From positions 1 to 8,746 of the forward strand of contig JAGQHR010000092.1 of assembly GCA_020431745.1 (NCBI GenBank): a stretch of DNA of 8,746 nucleotides, given 5' to 3'. The notes under the pieces were generated by a model, which was not told where the DNA came from, made no database searches, and saw only the letters and a program-made list of their open reading frames with translations. This document shows, in pieces, positions 7,397 through 8,746 of the stretch (the stretch's first letter is position 1; the number at the start of each line of letters is the position of its first letter). The position numbers were made by a program, and so were the translations under genes. This stretch comes from Candidatus Eiseniibacteriota bacterium. Its GTDB lineage: Bacteria > Eisenbacteria > RBG-16-71-46 > CAIMUX01.

Positions 7397-7400
7397 GCAA
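7372..7400 (-). promoter_or_regulatory. possible internal promoter before the large lipoprotein gene
   Basis: On the minus strand TTGCGG (7400-7395), a 17-bp spacer and TACGAT (7377-7372) give a weak sigma-70-like match with ideal spacing. The start would be near 7365, inside or just after the hairpin loop. That transcript would lack both upstream anti-Shine-Dalgarno arms. It is weak evidence on sequence alone. Confidence 0.3.
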
Positions 7401-7427
7401 TGCAGCACAAACCGAGGGGGCGCCGGT

Positions 7428-8746
7428 CTAGCGGGACGATCGCCCGGTGCCGAGCCGCAGACAACGTCCCGTCCGGACGTCCCCCGCCGTGACGAGCCGG
7501 TAGTAGAAGACGCCGGAGTCGTCCGCGATCGGCGACCAGACGACTTCGTGCGGGCCCTGGGTCATCAAGCCGTCGACCAGGACCTCGATCTCCCGGCCCG
7601 TCACGTCGTGGATCGAGAGATGCACCGGGCTCGTCTCGGCCAGTTCGAAGCCGATCGTCGTGGAACGTGTGAACGGGTTGGGGAAGACGCGCGAAAGCGC
7701 AGCGGAACCCTGCGGGCCAGAACCAGGGGCCGATGCGGGGTCGGTGCCCTCTTCCAGCTCGAAGGTACGGGAGAGCGATCCCCCGTCGACTTGGCAACGG
7801 TACGTGCCGTAGTCCGCCGCCCCCAGCCCGGCGAAGCTCAGCGTGCTCCCGTTCGCGCCCGCGATGGGGGAACCGTTCTTGAGCCACTGGTAGCTCGCGC
7901 CGAGGAGCCCCGAGTCCAGCACGAACGAAGGAACATCGATTCCGGGGCCGATCCCGACGCGTTGATCCTGAGTGCCGGAAAGTACGACGCTGGAATTGGT
8001 CCAGGTTCCCGCGTTCTCCAGGTCGCCGGAAGCTACGATCGAAAGGGCGGCGTTGTTGTCGCGGATCGTACCTTCGTTGCGAAACGTCCCGTCGATCGAG
8101 ATCGACGCCGGGAGAAACTCGCGGTTCTCCAGGATTCCGGTCGCACGGACGTTCCCGGTGAGCTGAATCTCGTTGGAGACGTCGAATTTTCCGGACAGGA
8201 CGGCCGAGTCGATGGTGAGCGCGGAGACGGCTGCGTAGTCCAACAGCACCAGCGTGCCTCCGTTGCCGATCACGGTTCCGGTGGTCACTCCGCTGTGCAT
8301 GCTGAACTCCACCGTGACGCCCGGAGCCAACACCATCTGGCCGCCGCCGAGGCCGACGCCGCGCGTGAACCGAGCATCGGAATCGACGTAGATCGTTCCT
8401 CCCTGGAACTCCGGGAGGAAGACCAGGGCCCCGCAGTCGCCGTCCGGACCCATCGTGACGTGATGCTCGCCGAAATCGAGCGCCACCATGCTGCAGCAGA
8501 TGTCTCCTTCGTTCCGCAGATCCCCCGAAAGATTGACGATGACGCCGTACGATCCGTTGCAGATCGTGCCGCGGTTGTCCAGGAGGCCGTCGACGTTGAG
8601 CGTGTTGGATGGGCTCGAGTTGACGTTTTCCAGGTGATCCATGACGACGACGCCGTTCGTGAAGTCGATCCCGCCCGCGGTGTAGGCCTGGCCCACGAGC
8701 ACGCCGCGATCGACGGTGCAGCTCGCGAGGTATCCGTACGACAGGA
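7428..8746 (-). CDS. secreted repeat protein with Ig-like and FlgD-like C-terminal domains, N-terminus outside window
   Basis: The frame is open to the right edge, so the start is not in the window; 438 residues are visible, ending at the TAG at 7428-7430. The first ~250 residues are rich in Gly, Asn, Thr and Val. They contain five degenerate units such as DGLLDNRGTI, SGDLRNEGDI, DGTFRNEGTI and SGDLENAGTW, in the style of parallel beta-helix or adhesin stalks. An Ig-like domain follows at about 267-331, with SYQWLKNGSPIAGANGSTLSF and DYGTYRC. The C-terminal domain at about 351-438 is of the FlgD/Por-secretion type, with RVFPNPFTRSTTIGFEL, IHDVTGREI and SGVFYYRL. This is probably a surface or extracellular protein; adhesion is a guess from the architecture. 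It is the first visible gene of the minus-strand cluster, and 76 nt separate it from the large lipoprotein. The GTG at 8702 is in frame but lies within continuous sequence, so it is not taken as the start. Confidence 0.88.
   Translation of the reverse strand, partial: LSYGYLASCTVDRGVLVGQAYTAGGIDFTNGVVVMDHLENVNSSPSNTLNVDGLLDNRGTICNGSYGVIVNLSGDLRNEGDICCSMVALDFGEHHVTMGPDGDCGALVFLPEFQGGTIYVDSDARFTRGVGLGGGQMVLAPGVTVEFSMHSGVTTGTVIGNGGTLVLLDYAAVSALTIDSAVLSGKFDVSNEIQLTGNVRATGILENREFLPASISIDGTFRNEGTIRDNNAALSIVASGDLENAGTWTNSSVVLSGTQDQRVGIGPGIDVPSFVLDSGLLGASYQWLKNGSPIAGANGSTLSFAGLGAADYGTYRCQVDGGSLSRTFELEEGTDPASAPGSGPQGSAALSRVFPNPFTRSTTIGFELAETSPVHLSIHDVTGREIEVLVDGLMTQGPHEVVWSPIADDSGVFYYRLVTAGDVRTGRCLRLGTGRSSR
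8001..8591 (-). repeat. five degenerate G-x-(L/F)-x-N repeats in the secreted protein
   Basis: The protein-level units are DGLLDNRGTI, SGDLRNEGDI, TGILENREFL, DGTFRNEGTI and SGDLENAGTW. All share a Gly, a hydrophobic residue and an Asn at fixed positions. The spacing is uneven, with a longer insert between units two and three. The repetition is visible in protein but not obvious in DNA, so it is old. Confidence 0.6.

Noticed and set aside
5693..7492. A 599-codon open frame on the plus strand opposite the large lipoprotein
   Set aside because: It has low-complexity Arg/Gly-rich composition and no recognisable motif. The minus strand has signal peptide, lipobox and ribosome binding site.

Overview
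The window is G+C-rich (about two thirds by eye, not computed) and is gene-dense on both strands. It looks like a chromosomal segment of an uncultured environmental bacterium. Two of its proteins end in the FlgD/Por-secretion-like Ig domain that is common in the FCB and 'Candidatus Eisenbacteria/Krumholzibacteria'-type lineages. Three others carry lipoprotein signal peptides. This placement is inferred from protein style only. I see no rRNA, tRNA, CRISPR array, insertion sequence or phage gene.

Plus strand, left side. Positions 1-674 are the 3' part of a sigma-54 enhancer-binding-protein gene: the end of the AAA+ domain plus a Fis-type helix-turn-helix. A short gap follows with an extended -10 promoter (741-749) and a Shine-Dalgarno sequence. 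These lead into a 952-residue secreted subtilisin-family (S8) protease (807-3665) with a complete Asp/His/Asn/Ser set, two carboxypeptidase-regulatory-like domains, a jelly-roll/MAM-like domain and a FlgD-like C-terminal domain. A perfect 10-bp hairpin at 3681-3710 separates it from the converging minus-strand genes.

Minus strand, right side. Reading from the right edge leftwards, the genes are: a large secreted protein with an N-terminal part outside the window (7428-8746; internal repeats, an Ig-like domain and a FlgD-like tail); a 534-residue lipoprotein of unknown function (5747-7351); a 230-residue lipoprotein of unknown function (5068-5760) that overlaps the previous gene by 14 nt; a 257-bp gap; and a seven-blade beta-propeller lipoprotein (3724-4810) whose frame is broken by one extra base in a CCCC run at 4053-4056. 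The first three lie close together and may be co-transcribed.

Every gene after the regulator encodes an exported or surface protein, so this looks like a cell-envelope/secretome neighbourhood. The least explained parts are the overlapping pair of lipoproteins and the DNA in front of the larger one. There, the Shine-Dalgarno sequence can pair with either of two upstream CTCCTCC arms, and a possible promoter overlaps one arm.
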